A program made the position numbers and the translations under genes. Below are positions 6,430 through 14,198 of a stretch of 64,000 nt of DNA, one piece after another. A model generated the notes under the pieces. It did no database searches. It was given only the letters and a program-made list of their open reading frames with translations, and was not told the DNA's origin. Within the stretch, counting starts at the first letter, position 1, and the number at the start of each line of letters is the position of its first letter. The DNA is taken from contig JALFLB010000059.1 in assembly GCA_022775045.1 (NCBI GenBank), forward strand, positions 1-64,000. Direction: 5' to 3'. This DNA is from Agathobacter sp. (GTDB taxonomy: Bacteria; Bacillota; Clostridia; Lachnospirales; Lachnospiraceae).

Positions 6430-8175
6430 ATGAGCAATATTTACAGAGACGTTACATTGAATCAGGTGAGTGAAAGCGATATTGGAAAATCAATCCGTGT
6501 CGCAGGCTGGGTCGAGAACATCCGTGATCATGGAGGGGTATCCTTTATCGATTTGAGAGATATGTATGCGGTGATGCAGATCGTTATCCGTGATGGAAAA
6601 CTGTTAGAGGGCATTCGTAAGGAGCAGGCTATCACTGTGCAGGGACTTATTGAAAAGAGAGATGAGGAGACCTATAATCCGAAAATTCCGACTGGAACGA
6701 TCGAGTTGGATGCAAAGGAGATTACCGTACTTGGAGAGGTATATTCCCAGCTTCCGTTTGAGGTTATGACCAGTAAAAGTGTTCACGAGGATGTCCGTCT
6801 CAAGTATCGCTATCTGGATTTGAGAAATCAGAAGGTTAAGGACAACATTATTTTCCGGTCTAAAGTCATTTCTTTCCTGCGGGAGAAGATGACCGAGATG
6901 GGATTTTTGGAACTGCAGACACCAATTCTTTGTGCATCTTCACCGGAGGGTGCGAGAGACTATATTGTACCTTCCAGAAAATTTAAGGGTAAATTCTATG
7001 CCCTGCCGCAGGCACCCCAGCAGTATAAGCAGCTTTTGATGGTGTCTGGCTTTGATAAGTATTTCCAGATTGCACCGTGTTTTCGTGATGAAGATGCCAG
7101 AGCAGACCGTTCCCCGGGAGAGTTCTATCAGCTGGATTTTGAGATGAGCTTTGCAACGCAGGAGGATGTTTTCAAAGTGGGAGAGGAAGTGCTTTCTGCT
7201 ACATTTGAGAAATTCGCACCGGAGGGAAGCGTGATTACCAAGGCGCCTTATCCGATTATCAGCTATAAACAGGCGATGTTGGAGTTCGGAACGGACAAGC
7301 CGGATCTGCGTAACCCGCTGCGAATTATTGATGTGACAGATTTCTTCCAGAAGTGTACCTTTAAGCCGTTTATCGGCAAGACGGTTCGTGCTATCCGGGT
7401 ACATGCAGATATGTCCAAAGGATTCCATGAGAAGTTGTTAAAGTTTGCCACAGGACTGGGAATGGGGGGACTCGGATATCTTGAAGTGCTGGAAGATGGC
7501 TCATACAAAGGACCAATCGACAAGTTTATCCCGGATGACTGTAAGGAAGAATTCCGTGCGTTGGCAGGTCTGGAAGTTGGCGATACGATTTTCTTCATGG
7601 CTGATAAGGAGGAGCGTGCCGCTTATTATGCAGGCATGATTCGTACCGAGCTGGGTGAGAAGCTGGATCTGATTGAGAAGAATGCCTACCGTTTCTGCTA
7701 TGTAAACGATTTCCCGATGTTCGAGAAGGATCCGGAGACCAAGAAGATTGGTTTCACCCACAACCCATTCTCTATGCCGCAGGGAGGTCTTGAAGCCCTT
7801 GAGACCATGGATCCATTGGAGATCCTGGCTTACCAGTATGATATTGTCTGCAATGGTGTGGAACTGTCTTCTGGAGCTGTTCGTAACCATGATATGCAGA
7901 TTATGGAAAAGGCATTTGAGATTGCAGGCTATGATAAGGAAGTCTTAAAGAATAAGTTTGGAGCACTGTATACCGCATTCCAGTATGGAGCTCCGCCACA
8001 CGCCGGTATGGCACCGGGAGTTGACCGTATGATCATGCTGCTTCGCAATGAGGATAATATCCGCGAGGTCATTGCGTTCCCGATGAATGGAAATGCACAG
8101 GATCTGATGTGTGGTGCACCGAATGAGGTGACTGAGCAACAGCTTCGAGAAGTGCACATCAAAGTAAGGGAGTAG
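6430..8175 (+). CDS. aspS: Aspartyl-tRNA synthetase
   Basis: Class II synthetase that attaches aspartate to tRNA-Asp and, in organisms using the indirect route, also to tRNA-Asn. The 581 residues are normal for the bacterial type. N-terminal OB-fold anticodon-binding domain about 1-105 (VRVAGWVENIRDHGGVSFIDLRD region), catalytic core with the motif 2 region FRDEDARADRSPGEFYQLD and motif 3 APGVDRMIMLL, plus the bacterial insertion domain in between. Start ATG 6430 has AAGGAG at 6418. It is the first gene after the T-box leader and is followed within 6 nt by gatC. The link to gatCAB suggests a non-discriminating enzyme whose Asp-tRNA-Asn is amidated by GatCAB; this is inference. Confidence 0.97.
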   Translation: MSNIYRDVTLNQVSESDIGKSIRVAGWVENIRDHGGVSFIDLRDMYAVMQIVIRDGKLLEGIRKEQAITVQGLIEKRDEETYNPKIPTGTIELDAKEITVLGEVYSQLPFEVMTSKSVHEDVRLKYRYLDLRNQKVKDNIIFRSKVISFLREKMTEMGFLELQTPILCASSPEGARDYIVPSRKFKGKFYALPQAPQQYKQLLMVSGFDKYFQIAPCFRDEDARADRSPGEFYQLDFEMSFATQEDVFKVGEEVLSATFEKFAPEGSVITKAPYPIISYKQAMLEFGTDKPDLRNPLRIIDVTDFFQKCTFKPFIGKTVRAIRVHADMSKGFHEKLLKFATGLGMGGLGYLEVLEDGSYKGPIDKFIPDDCKEEFRALAGLEVGDTIFFMADKEERAAYYAGMIRTELGEKLDLIEKNAYRFCYVNDFPMFEKDPETKKIGFTHNPFSMPQGGLEALETMDPLEILAYQYDIVCNGVELSSGAVRNHDMQIMEKAFEIAGYDKEVLKNKFGALYTAFQYGAPPHAGMAPGVDRMIMLLRNEDNIREVIAFPMNGNAQDLMCGAPNEVTEQQLREVHIKVRE

Positions 8176-8181
8176 AAAATT

Positions 8182-8478
8182 ATGGCAAATGTAATTTCAG
8201 ATGAGACTATGGAGTATGTTGGAATCCTTGCCAAGCTGGAACTTTCCGATGAGGAAAAAGAAGCGGCAAAGAAGGATATGGAAAGTATGCTCGATTATAT
8301 TGATAAATTGAACGAACTGGATACCTCCAGAGTGGAGCCGATGTCTCACGTTTTCCCAGTTAAGAACGTATTCCGGGAGGATGTTGTTGTCAACGGAGAC
8401 GGCGGGGAGGAAACCCTTGCAAATGCGCCAGAGCGGCGTGACCGTGCATTTGTTGTCCCAAAAACTGTAGAGGGATAG
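8182..8478 (+). CDS. gatC: Asp-tRNA(Asn)/Glu-tRNA(Gln) amidotransferase subunit C
   Basis: Small 98-residue subunit that wraps around GatA and stabilises the amidotransferase. Typical features are an opening helix with [16 protein letters not shown], the segment [24 protein letters not shown] and a C-terminal extended arm ([12 protein letters not shown]) that binds GatA. It lies between aspS and gatA in the same operon. Confidence 0.95.
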   Translation: MANVISDETMEYVGILAKLELSDEEKEAAKKDMESMLDYIDKLNELDTSRVEPMSHVFPVKNVFREDVVVNGDGGEETLANAPERRDRAFVVPKTVEG

Positions 8479-8517
8479 GTGTTCCCGAAATAGGTGTCAA
8501 CAAAAAGGAGGACAAAT

Positions 8518-9981
8518 ATGAATTTATTATCACTCACAGCCGTAGAGCTGGGAAAGAAAATAAAAGAGCACGAAGTCACTGTCGAGGAAGCAACAAAAGC
8601 TGCCCTTGATGCAATTCGTGCAAAGGAAGAAACTATCAACAGCTTTGTCACAGTTGATGAAGAAGGAGCCATGGCGCGAGCAAAGGAAGTGCAGAAGGGC
8701 ATTGATGAAGGAATCATAACAGGGCCGCTTGCAGGGGTGCCGGTTGCTATCAAGGACAATATGTGTACAAAGGGGATGCTGACTACCTGCAGCTCCAAAA
8801 TTTTATATAATTTTATTCCAACTTATACAGCGGAGGCCGTTCTCAATCTTGAAAAGGCGGGAGCTGTCATCATCGGAAAGACCAACATGGATGAGTTTGC
8901 CATGGGAAGTACCACTGAAACCTCGGCTTTTGGTGTGACAAGAAATCCATGGAATACCGAGCATGTCCCAGGAGGTTCCTCTGGAGGGAGCTGTGCAGCA
9001 GTGGCAGCGGAAGAGTGTTACTATGCGCTGGGATCAGACACCGGAGGTTCCATCCGTCAGCCAAGTTCCTTCTGCGGTGTGACTGGCATCAAGCCGACCT
9101 ACGGTACGGTTTCCCGTTACGGTCTGATAGCATATGGTTCCTCATTGGATCAGATTGGACCAGTGGCAAAGGATGTGACCGACTGTGCGACCATTTTAGA
9201 GGCAATCACTTCCTATGATGAGAAGGATTCCACTTCGGTCAAGAGAGATGATACGGACTTTACTTCGGCCCTTGTAGATGATGTGAAGGGTATGAAGATT
9301 GGTATTCCGCGGGATTATCTGGGCGAGGGTCTGGATGCAGAGGTGAAGGATGCCATCCTTGCCGCAGCAAAGAAGCTTGAAAAAAAAGGCGCCATTATAG
9401 AGGAATTTGATTTAAGTCTTGTGGAGTATGCGATTCCTGCTTACTATGTCATTGCAGCAGCGGAGGCAAGCTCGAATCTTGCCCGTTTTGATGGCGTTAA
9501 ATACGGCTACCGGACAAAGGAATATGAGGGACTTCATAATATGTATAAGAAATCCCGGTCTGAGGGCTTTGGACCGGAGGTAAAACGTCGTATTATGCTG
9601 GGATCCTTCGTGCTGAGTTCTGGCTATTATGATGCATATTATCTGAAGGCACTGCGTACGAAAGCATTGATCAAGCAGGCCTTTGACAAGGCGTTTGCAA
9701 AATATGATGTGATTATCGGACCGGCAGCACCGACGACGGCGCCGAAACTGGGGGAATCCTTAAGTGATCCACTTAAGATGTATCTTGGTGATGTTTATAC
9801 AGTTTCTGTAAATTTGGCAGGATTGCCGGGAATTACGGTGCCATGCGGGCTTGATAGCAAGGGACTGCCAATTGGTCTGCAGATGATTGGAGACTGCTTT
9901 AAAGAGAAGAATATCATCCGTGCAGCTTACAGCTTTGAACAGACAAGAGAGTATAAACACAGCCCGGTGGCAGAGGCTTAG
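8518..9981 (+). CDS. gatA: Asp-tRNA(Asn)/Glu-tRNA(Gln) amidotransferase subunit A
   Basis: Amidase-signature subunit that releases ammonia from glutamine or asparagine. From ATG 8518 (AAAGGAGG upstream) it has 487 residues; the upstream ATG at 8494 lacks a ribosome site and family homology. The Ser-cisSer-Lys triad region is intact: the lysine in VPVAIKDNMCTKG, the glycine/serine-rich stretch PGGSSGGSCAAVAA and the nucleophile segment GSDTGGSIRQPSSFCG. The order gatC-gatA-gatB is standard. Confidence 0.97.
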   Translation: MNLLSLTAVELGKKIKEHEVTVEEATKAALDAIRAKEETINSFVTVDEEGAMARAKEVQKGIDEGIITGPLAGVPVAIKDNMCTKGMLTTCSSKILYNFIPTYTAEAVLNLEKAGAVIIGKTNMDEFAMGSTTETSAFGVTRNPWNTEHVPGGSSGGSCAAVAAEECYYALGSDTGGSIRQPSSFCGVTGIKPTYGTVSRYGLIAYGSSLDQIGPVAKDVTDCATILEAITSYDEKDSTSVKRDDTDFTSALVDDVKGMKIGIPRDYLGEGLDAEVKDAILAAAKKLEKKGAIIEEFDLSLVEYAIPAYYVIAAAEASSNLARFDGVKYGYRTKEYEGLHNMYKKSRSEGFGPEVKRRIMLGSFVLSSGYYDAYYLKALRTKALIKQAFDKAFAKYDVIIGPAAPTTAPKLGESLSDPLKMYLGDVYTVSVNLAGLPGITVPCGLDSKGLPIGLQMIGDCFKEKNIIRAAYSFEQTREYKHSPVAEA

Positions 9982-9998
9982 GAAAGGAGGAGCGGAAA

Positions 9999-11429
9999 AT
10001 GCATAAAGAATATGAGACTGTCATAGGACTGGAAGTCCATGTAGAATTAGCAACCAAGACGAAGATTTTCTGTGCCTGCTCCACTGCCTTTGGCAGCGCG
10101 CCGAATACGCATACCTGTCCGGTTTGTACCGGTATGCCGGGATCACTTCCTGTTTTGAACAAAAAGGTAGTGGAATATGCGATGGCTGTTGGTGTTGCAA
10201 CAAACTGCCAGATCAATCAGTACAGTAAATTTGACCGTAAGAATTATTTTTATCCGGATAACCCACAGAATTATCAGATTTCCCAGCTCTATCTTCCAAT
10301 CTGCCATGATGGCGGTGTGGAGATTGAGACAGAAGGTGGAAAGAAGACCATTGGAATTCACGAAATCCATATGGAGGAGGATGCCGGAAAGCTGGTGCAT
10401 GATGACTGGGAGGATGTATCTCTTGTGGACTACAACCGTTCCGGTGTGCCGCTGATCGAAATCGTATCCGAGCCGGATATGCGCTCCGCGGATGAAGTGA
10501 TCGCTTATCTTGAAAAGCTGCGCATGATTATCCAGTATCTCGGTGCCAGTGACTGCAAGATGCAGGAGGGATCCATGCGTGCAGATGTGAACTTGTCCGT
10601 GCGCAAAAAGGGGGCAAGTGAGTTTGGAACGAGAACGGAGATGAAGAATATCGGTTCCTTCAAGGCCATTGCAAGAGCCATTGAAGCGGAGACAGCCAGA
10701 CAGATTGATCTGATTGAGTCGGGTGAGGCAGTAGTACAGGAGACGCGCCGCTGGAACGATGAACAGGGCTATTCCTATGCGATGCGATCCAAGGAGGATG
10801 CACAGGATTATCGTTATTTCCCGGAGCCGGATCTGGTACCGATTGTCATTAGTGATGAGTGGCTGCAACAGATTAAGGATAATCAGCCGGAACTTCGGGA
10901 TGAAAAGTTGGCGCGTTATGAAGCCGAGTTTGGACTGCCGGAGTACGATGCACAGATTCTTACCTCGGAGAAGAAACTGGCAGATTTGTTTGAGGCAACA
11001 ACAGAACTTTGCAAGAAACCTAAAAAGGTGTCCAATTGGCTGATGGGTGAGACGATGCGTCTTCTCAAGGAGCATGAGATGGATGCGGCAGATATTCAAT
11101 TTTCGCCGGTTAATCTCGCAAAGTTAATTGAGATGACTGAGGCTGGGACCATCAATGGTTCAGTGGCGAAGGAAGTATTTGAGAATATCTTCAAAGAGGA
11201 TGTAAATCCGGAAAAGTATGTGGAGGAACATGGCCTTAAGAGTGATAATGATGAGGATGCCCTTCGTGCTACCATTGAACAGATTGTCAAGGATAATCCG
11301 CAGTCGGTGGAAGATTACCATAACGGAAAAGAGAAAGCCATTGGTTTTCTGGTAGGACAGACCATGAAGGCCACGAAGGGAAAAGCAAATCCTGGAATTG
11401 TAAATAAGATTCTGAAGGAGCTGCTTTAA
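9999..11429 (+). CDS. gatB: Asp-tRNA(Asn)/Glu-tRNA(Gln) amidotransferase subunit B
   Basis: Subunit that binds tRNA, activates the mischarged aminoacyl group with ATP and receives ammonia through a tunnel from GatA. The 476 residues are full length: cradle domain with TVIGLEVHVELATKTKIFC near the start, FDRKNYFYPDNPQNYQISQ, MEEDAGKL, DYNRSGVPLIEIVSEPDM, and a C-terminal YqeY-like helical tail ending GIVNKILKELL. AGGAGG precedes the ATG. Last gene of the T-box operon; no clear terminator follows, so read-through into the next gene is possible. Confidence 0.97.
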   Translation: MHKEYETVIGLEVHVELATKTKIFCACSTAFGSAPNTHTCPVCTGMPGSLPVLNKKVVEYAMAVGVATNCQINQYSKFDRKNYFYPDNPQNYQISQLYLPICHDGGVEIETEGGKKTIGIHEIHMEEDAGKLVHDDWEDVSLVDYNRSGVPLIEIVSEPDMRSADEVIAYLEKLRMIIQYLGASDCKMQEGSMRADVNLSVRKKGASEFGTRTEMKNIGSFKAIARAIEAETARQIDLIESGEAVVQETRRWNDEQGYSYAMRSKEDAQDYRYFPEPDLVPIVISDEWLQQIKDNQPELRDEKLARYEAEFGLPEYDAQILTSEKKLADLFEATTELCKKPKKVSNWLMGETMRLLKEHEMDAADIQFSPVNLAKLIEMTEAGTINGSVAKEVFENIFKEDVNPEKYVEEHGLKSDNDEDALRATIEQIVKDNPQSVEDYHNGKEKAIGFLVGQTMKATKGKANPGIVNKILKELL

Positions 11430-11462
11430 TTCTTAAAGAATGATAAAAAATATGCTTCTGCC

Positions 11463-11491
11463 TTGTCTTTGGAGGGGGCATGTCGTATAAT
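11463..11491 (+). promoter_or_regulatory. Promoter of the clpX-like gene
   Basis: TTGTCT (11463-11468), 17-nt spacer, perfect TATAAT (11486-11491). Confidence 0.75.
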
Positions 11492-11504
11492 GGCAAGGTA
11501 TTGT

Positions 11505-11521
11505 GGGTGCGTTTCGCACCC
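11505..11521 (+). promoter_or_regulatory. 5' leader hairpin of the clpX-like transcript
   Basis: GGGTGCG-TTT-CGCACCC forms a perfect 7-bp stem near the predicted 5' end of the mRNA. There is no U-run after it. A role in mRNA stability is plausible. Confidence 0.5.
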
Positions 11522-11547
11522 TAAACCTGATAAAGGAGTTTGAAACA

Positions 11548-12957
11548 ATGTCTGAGATCCAGAATAATGAGGAAGAAGTAAAGTCCAAAGATTATGAGGA
11601 CGTTTGTTATATTTGCCGAAGACCGGAGAGCGTTACGGGACCTATGATACATATTCAGGGAGATATCTGTATCTGTAGTGACTGTATGCAGAAAACCTTT
11701 GATGCCATGAATAGCAGCGGCGGTATGAATTTGGGCGACATGTTCAATATGAATATAGGTAAGATGCCGAATATCAGCATGATCAATCTGGCTGATTTGC
11801 AGGGGGCTATTCCGCAGTCGCAGAAACTTAAAAAGAAAAAGCCGAAGGAGAAGAAGGAAGCACCGGTACTTGATATCCATTCGATTCCGGCTCCCCATAA
11901 GATTAAGGCCAGTCTTGATGAGTATGTGGTTGGACAGGAGCATGCTAAGAAGGTGATGTCCGTTGCCGTTTACAATCACTATAAGAGAGTAATGAGTGAT
12001 GACAGGGATGGTGTTGAGATTGAGAAGTCCAATATGCTGATGATTGGACCGACCGGTTCCGGAAAGACTTATCTGGTTAAGACGTTAGCGCGTCTTTTGG
12101 ATGTGCCGCTTGCAATTACCGATGCAACTTCGTTGACTGAGGCCGGTTACATTGGTGACGATATTGAGAGCGTGGTAAGCAAGCTGCTTGCCGCAGCAGA
12201 CAACGATGTGGAACGTGCAGAGCATGGCATTATCTTTATCGATGAGATTGATAAAATTGCCAAGAAGCGCAATGCGAATCAGCGGGATGTCAGTGGTGAG
12301 TCTGTGCAGCAGGGAATGTTAAAGCTGTTAGAGGGGGCGGAGATTGAAGTGCCGGTTGGAGCCAGCAGTAAGAATGCGATGGTTCCGATGACAACTGTGG
12401 ATACCAGGAATATTCTCTTTATCTGTGGTGGGGCGTTTCCGGACCTTGATGAGATTATCAAGGAACGTCTTAACAAAGCTGCTTCAATTGGTTTTAAGTC
12501 GGATCTTAAGGATAAATATGATAATGATGAGAATTTATTATGTCAGGTGACGGTCGAGGATGTACGTAAATTTGGAATGATTCCGGAGTTTTTAGGCCGA
12601 CTTCCAATTCTGTTTTCATTGGAGGCTCTGACAGAGGATATGCTGGTCAAGATTCTGTCGGAACCGAAGAATGCCATTTTAAAACAGTATCAGAAGCTGC
12701 TTGCTATGGACGAGGTGGATCTGGTCTTTGATGAAGGAGCACTTCATGCCATTGCCCGACAGGCTAAGGAGAAGAAAGTAGGTGCGCGCGCACTTCGCGC
12801 TATTATTGAGGAATTTATGCTGGATATTATGTATGAGATTCCGAAGGATGATAATATTGGAAGAGTTACCATTACGGAAGACTATGTTGAAAAGAAAGGC
12901 GGTCCGCTGATTCAGATGCGTGGTGTGGCTTCCATCGAACAGTCTGCAGGGATTTAA
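11548..12957 (+). CDS. ClpX-like AAA+ unfoldase (divergent paralogue)
   Basis: ATP-dependent unfoldase of the ClpX family, 469 residues from ATG 11548 (AAAGGAG upstream; the earlier ATG at 11503 is rejected). N-terminal four-cysteine zinc domain (C20, C23, C43, C46), then an unusual methionine- and lysine-rich linker (about 50-110). The AAA+ core has Walker A GPTGSGKT (167-174), pore loop GYIG (about 200), Walker B FIDEID (about 230), the ClpP-docking IGF loop (I314-F316) and the sensor segment GARALRAIIEE. The IGF loop suggests it still partners ClpP. The zinc domain and linker differ from the canonical ClpX that I would expect elsewhere in the genome, so I treat it as a second ClpX and leave the symbol empty. 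Confidence 0.88.
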   Translation: MSEIQNNEEEVKSKDYEDVCYICRRPESVTGPMIHIQGDICICSDCMQKTFDAMNSSGGMNLGDMFNMNIGKMPNISMINLADLQGAIPQSQKLKKKKPKEKKEAPVLDIHSIPAPHKIKASLDEYVVGQEHAKKVMSVAVYNHYKRVMSDDRDGVEIEKSNMLMIGPTGSGKTYLVKTLARLLDVPLAITDATSLTEAGYIGDDIESVVSKLLAAADNDVERAEHGIIFIDEIDKIAKKRNANQRDVSGESVQQGMLKLLEGAEIEVPVGASSKNAMVPMTTVDTRNILFICGGAFPDLDEIIKERLNKAASIGFKSDLKDKYDNDENLLCQVTVEDVRKFGMIPEFLGRLPILFSLEALTEDMLVKILSEPKNAILKQYQKLLAMDEVDLVFDEGALHAIARQAKEKKVGARALRAIIEEFMLDIMYEIPKDDNIGRVTITEDYVEKKGGPLIQMRGVASIEQSAGI

Positions 12958-12978
12958 TTGAATACAAATGCAAACTAT

Positions 12979-13013
12979 GTCGGCATCCGTCTGGATGTCG
13001 ACTGTTTCTTTTT
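12979..13013 (+). terminator. Terminator after the clpX-like gene
   Basis: GTCGGCATCC (12979-12988), loop GTCT, GGATGTCGAC (12993-13002) with one G-U pair, then a T-rich tail ending TTTTT. Confidence 0.85.
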
Positions 13014-13105
13014 ATAAAAACTTACGTATACCTCTAGATTCTGTATTTAAAAATTGTTATCATAAATATATCACATTCTTTCGGAGAGTGAAAATAGGAG
13101 GAAAT

Positions 13106-14194
13106 ATGAAAATTATTCATTGTGCCGACCTGCATCTGGATTCTAAAATGACAGCGAATTTGACCAGGGAGCAGGCAAGGGAGCGCAGGAAAGAAATCAT
13201 AAGGACTTTTACAAGGATGGTTGAGTATGCTGAGACGCAGGATGTCCGTGCGATTTTGATTGCCGGAGATCTGTTTGATACAAGAAGTGTATCAGCCATG
13301 GCGCGAAATACGGTGAAGGATATGATCTGTACACATCCGCAGATTGATTTCTTGTATCTGCGGGGCAATCATGACAGTGATAATTTTTTGTCAAAGATGG
13401 AGGAGATACCGGAAAATTTACTGCTTTTTGGGGATCAATGGACTGCATACCGCTATGGATCTATTGTGATTTCAGGTTTGGAACGGTCTGCAAAGAACAG
13501 TGCAACGGTGTATAATTCCCTTGTTTTGAATCATGATGATTTTAATATTGTGACATTGCATGGACAACTGGAAAATTATGCGGGGAAGGAGCAGGTGGAA
13601 CGGATTGGTTTGTCGGATCTGCGTAATCACAACATTGATTACCTTGCACTGGGACATGTGCACACTTTTGTGATGGATAAGCTGGACAATCGGGGAATCT
13701 ATTGTTACCCAGGATGTCTGGAAGGAAGAGGATTTGATGAATGCGGTCCTAAAGGGTTTGTGCTTTTGGATATTAACGAGCAGGAGCACCGGGTTCAGAC
13801 CACGTTTGTTCCGATTGCTGCACGTACGTTTTATACGATTGAAGTGGATGTCAGCGGTGTGATGACTACACGGGAAGCGGCGGTTCGGATGGAACAGGCA
13901 ATTGCAAAGACTTCCTATTCATCCGGAAGTCTGGTCAAATTTGTGCTCACGGGAGAGGTGGAGGTAGATGCGGAGATAAATTGTGATTATCTCAGGGATC
14001 TGTTCACAGATTATTTCTATTTTGAGAAGGTGTATGACCGGACACATCTTCGGGTTGATTACAGAGAGTATGAGAATGATGCCTCATTAAAAGGCGAGTT
14101 TATCCGGATGGTACTGGGATCAGAACTGAGTGAGGAGCAGAAAGCGGAAGTTATTCGCTGCGGAATACTCGCATTGTCCGGAGAGGAGATATAG
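13106..14194 (+). CDS. DNA repair exonuclease, SbcD/Mre11-like (YhaO-type)
   Basis: Metal-dependent nuclease subunit that acts with the following SbcC/Rad50-like ATPase on DNA ends or hairpins. From ATG 13106 (AGGAGG upstream) it has 362 residues. Calcineurin-type phosphodiesterase motifs are all present: CADLHLDS (D-x-H) near residue 8, GDLFD near 55, RGNHD near 87, TLHGQLE near 150 and LGHVH near 185. Beyond about 260 is a short capping domain. The length and the partner with a membrane hairpin fit the YhaO/YhaN pair better than classical SbcCD. It ends 4 nt before its partner. Confidence 0.88.
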   Translation: MKIIHCADLHLDSKMTANLTREQARERRKEIIRTFTRMVEYAETQDVRAILIAGDLFDTRSVSAMARNTVKDMICTHPQIDFLYLRGNHDSDNFLSKMEEIPENLLLFGDQWTAYRYGSIVISGLERSAKNSATVYNSLVLNHDDFNIVTLHGQLENYAGKEQVERIGLSDLRNHNIDYLALGHVHTFVMDKLDNRGIYCYPGCLEGRGFDECGPKGFVLLDINEQEHRVQTTFVPIAARTFYTIEVDVSGVMTTREAAVRMEQAIAKTSYSSGSLVKFVLTGEVEVDAEINCDYLRDLFTDYFYFEKVYDRTHLRVDYREYENDASLKGEFIRMVLGSELSEEQKAEVIRCGILALSGEEI

Positions 14195-14198
14195 AATT

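Noticed and set aside
12958-13105. Extended N-terminus for the SbcD-like protein from an ATG at 12968
   Set aside because: The frame would run through the terminator hairpin, has no ribosome site there, and the family start MKIIHCADLHLDS at 13106 has AGGAGG.
14130-14198. Longer start of the SbcC-like gene within the nuclease gene
   Set aside because: The added residues are not family-like; ATG 14199 has GGAGAGGAG and the expected opening.
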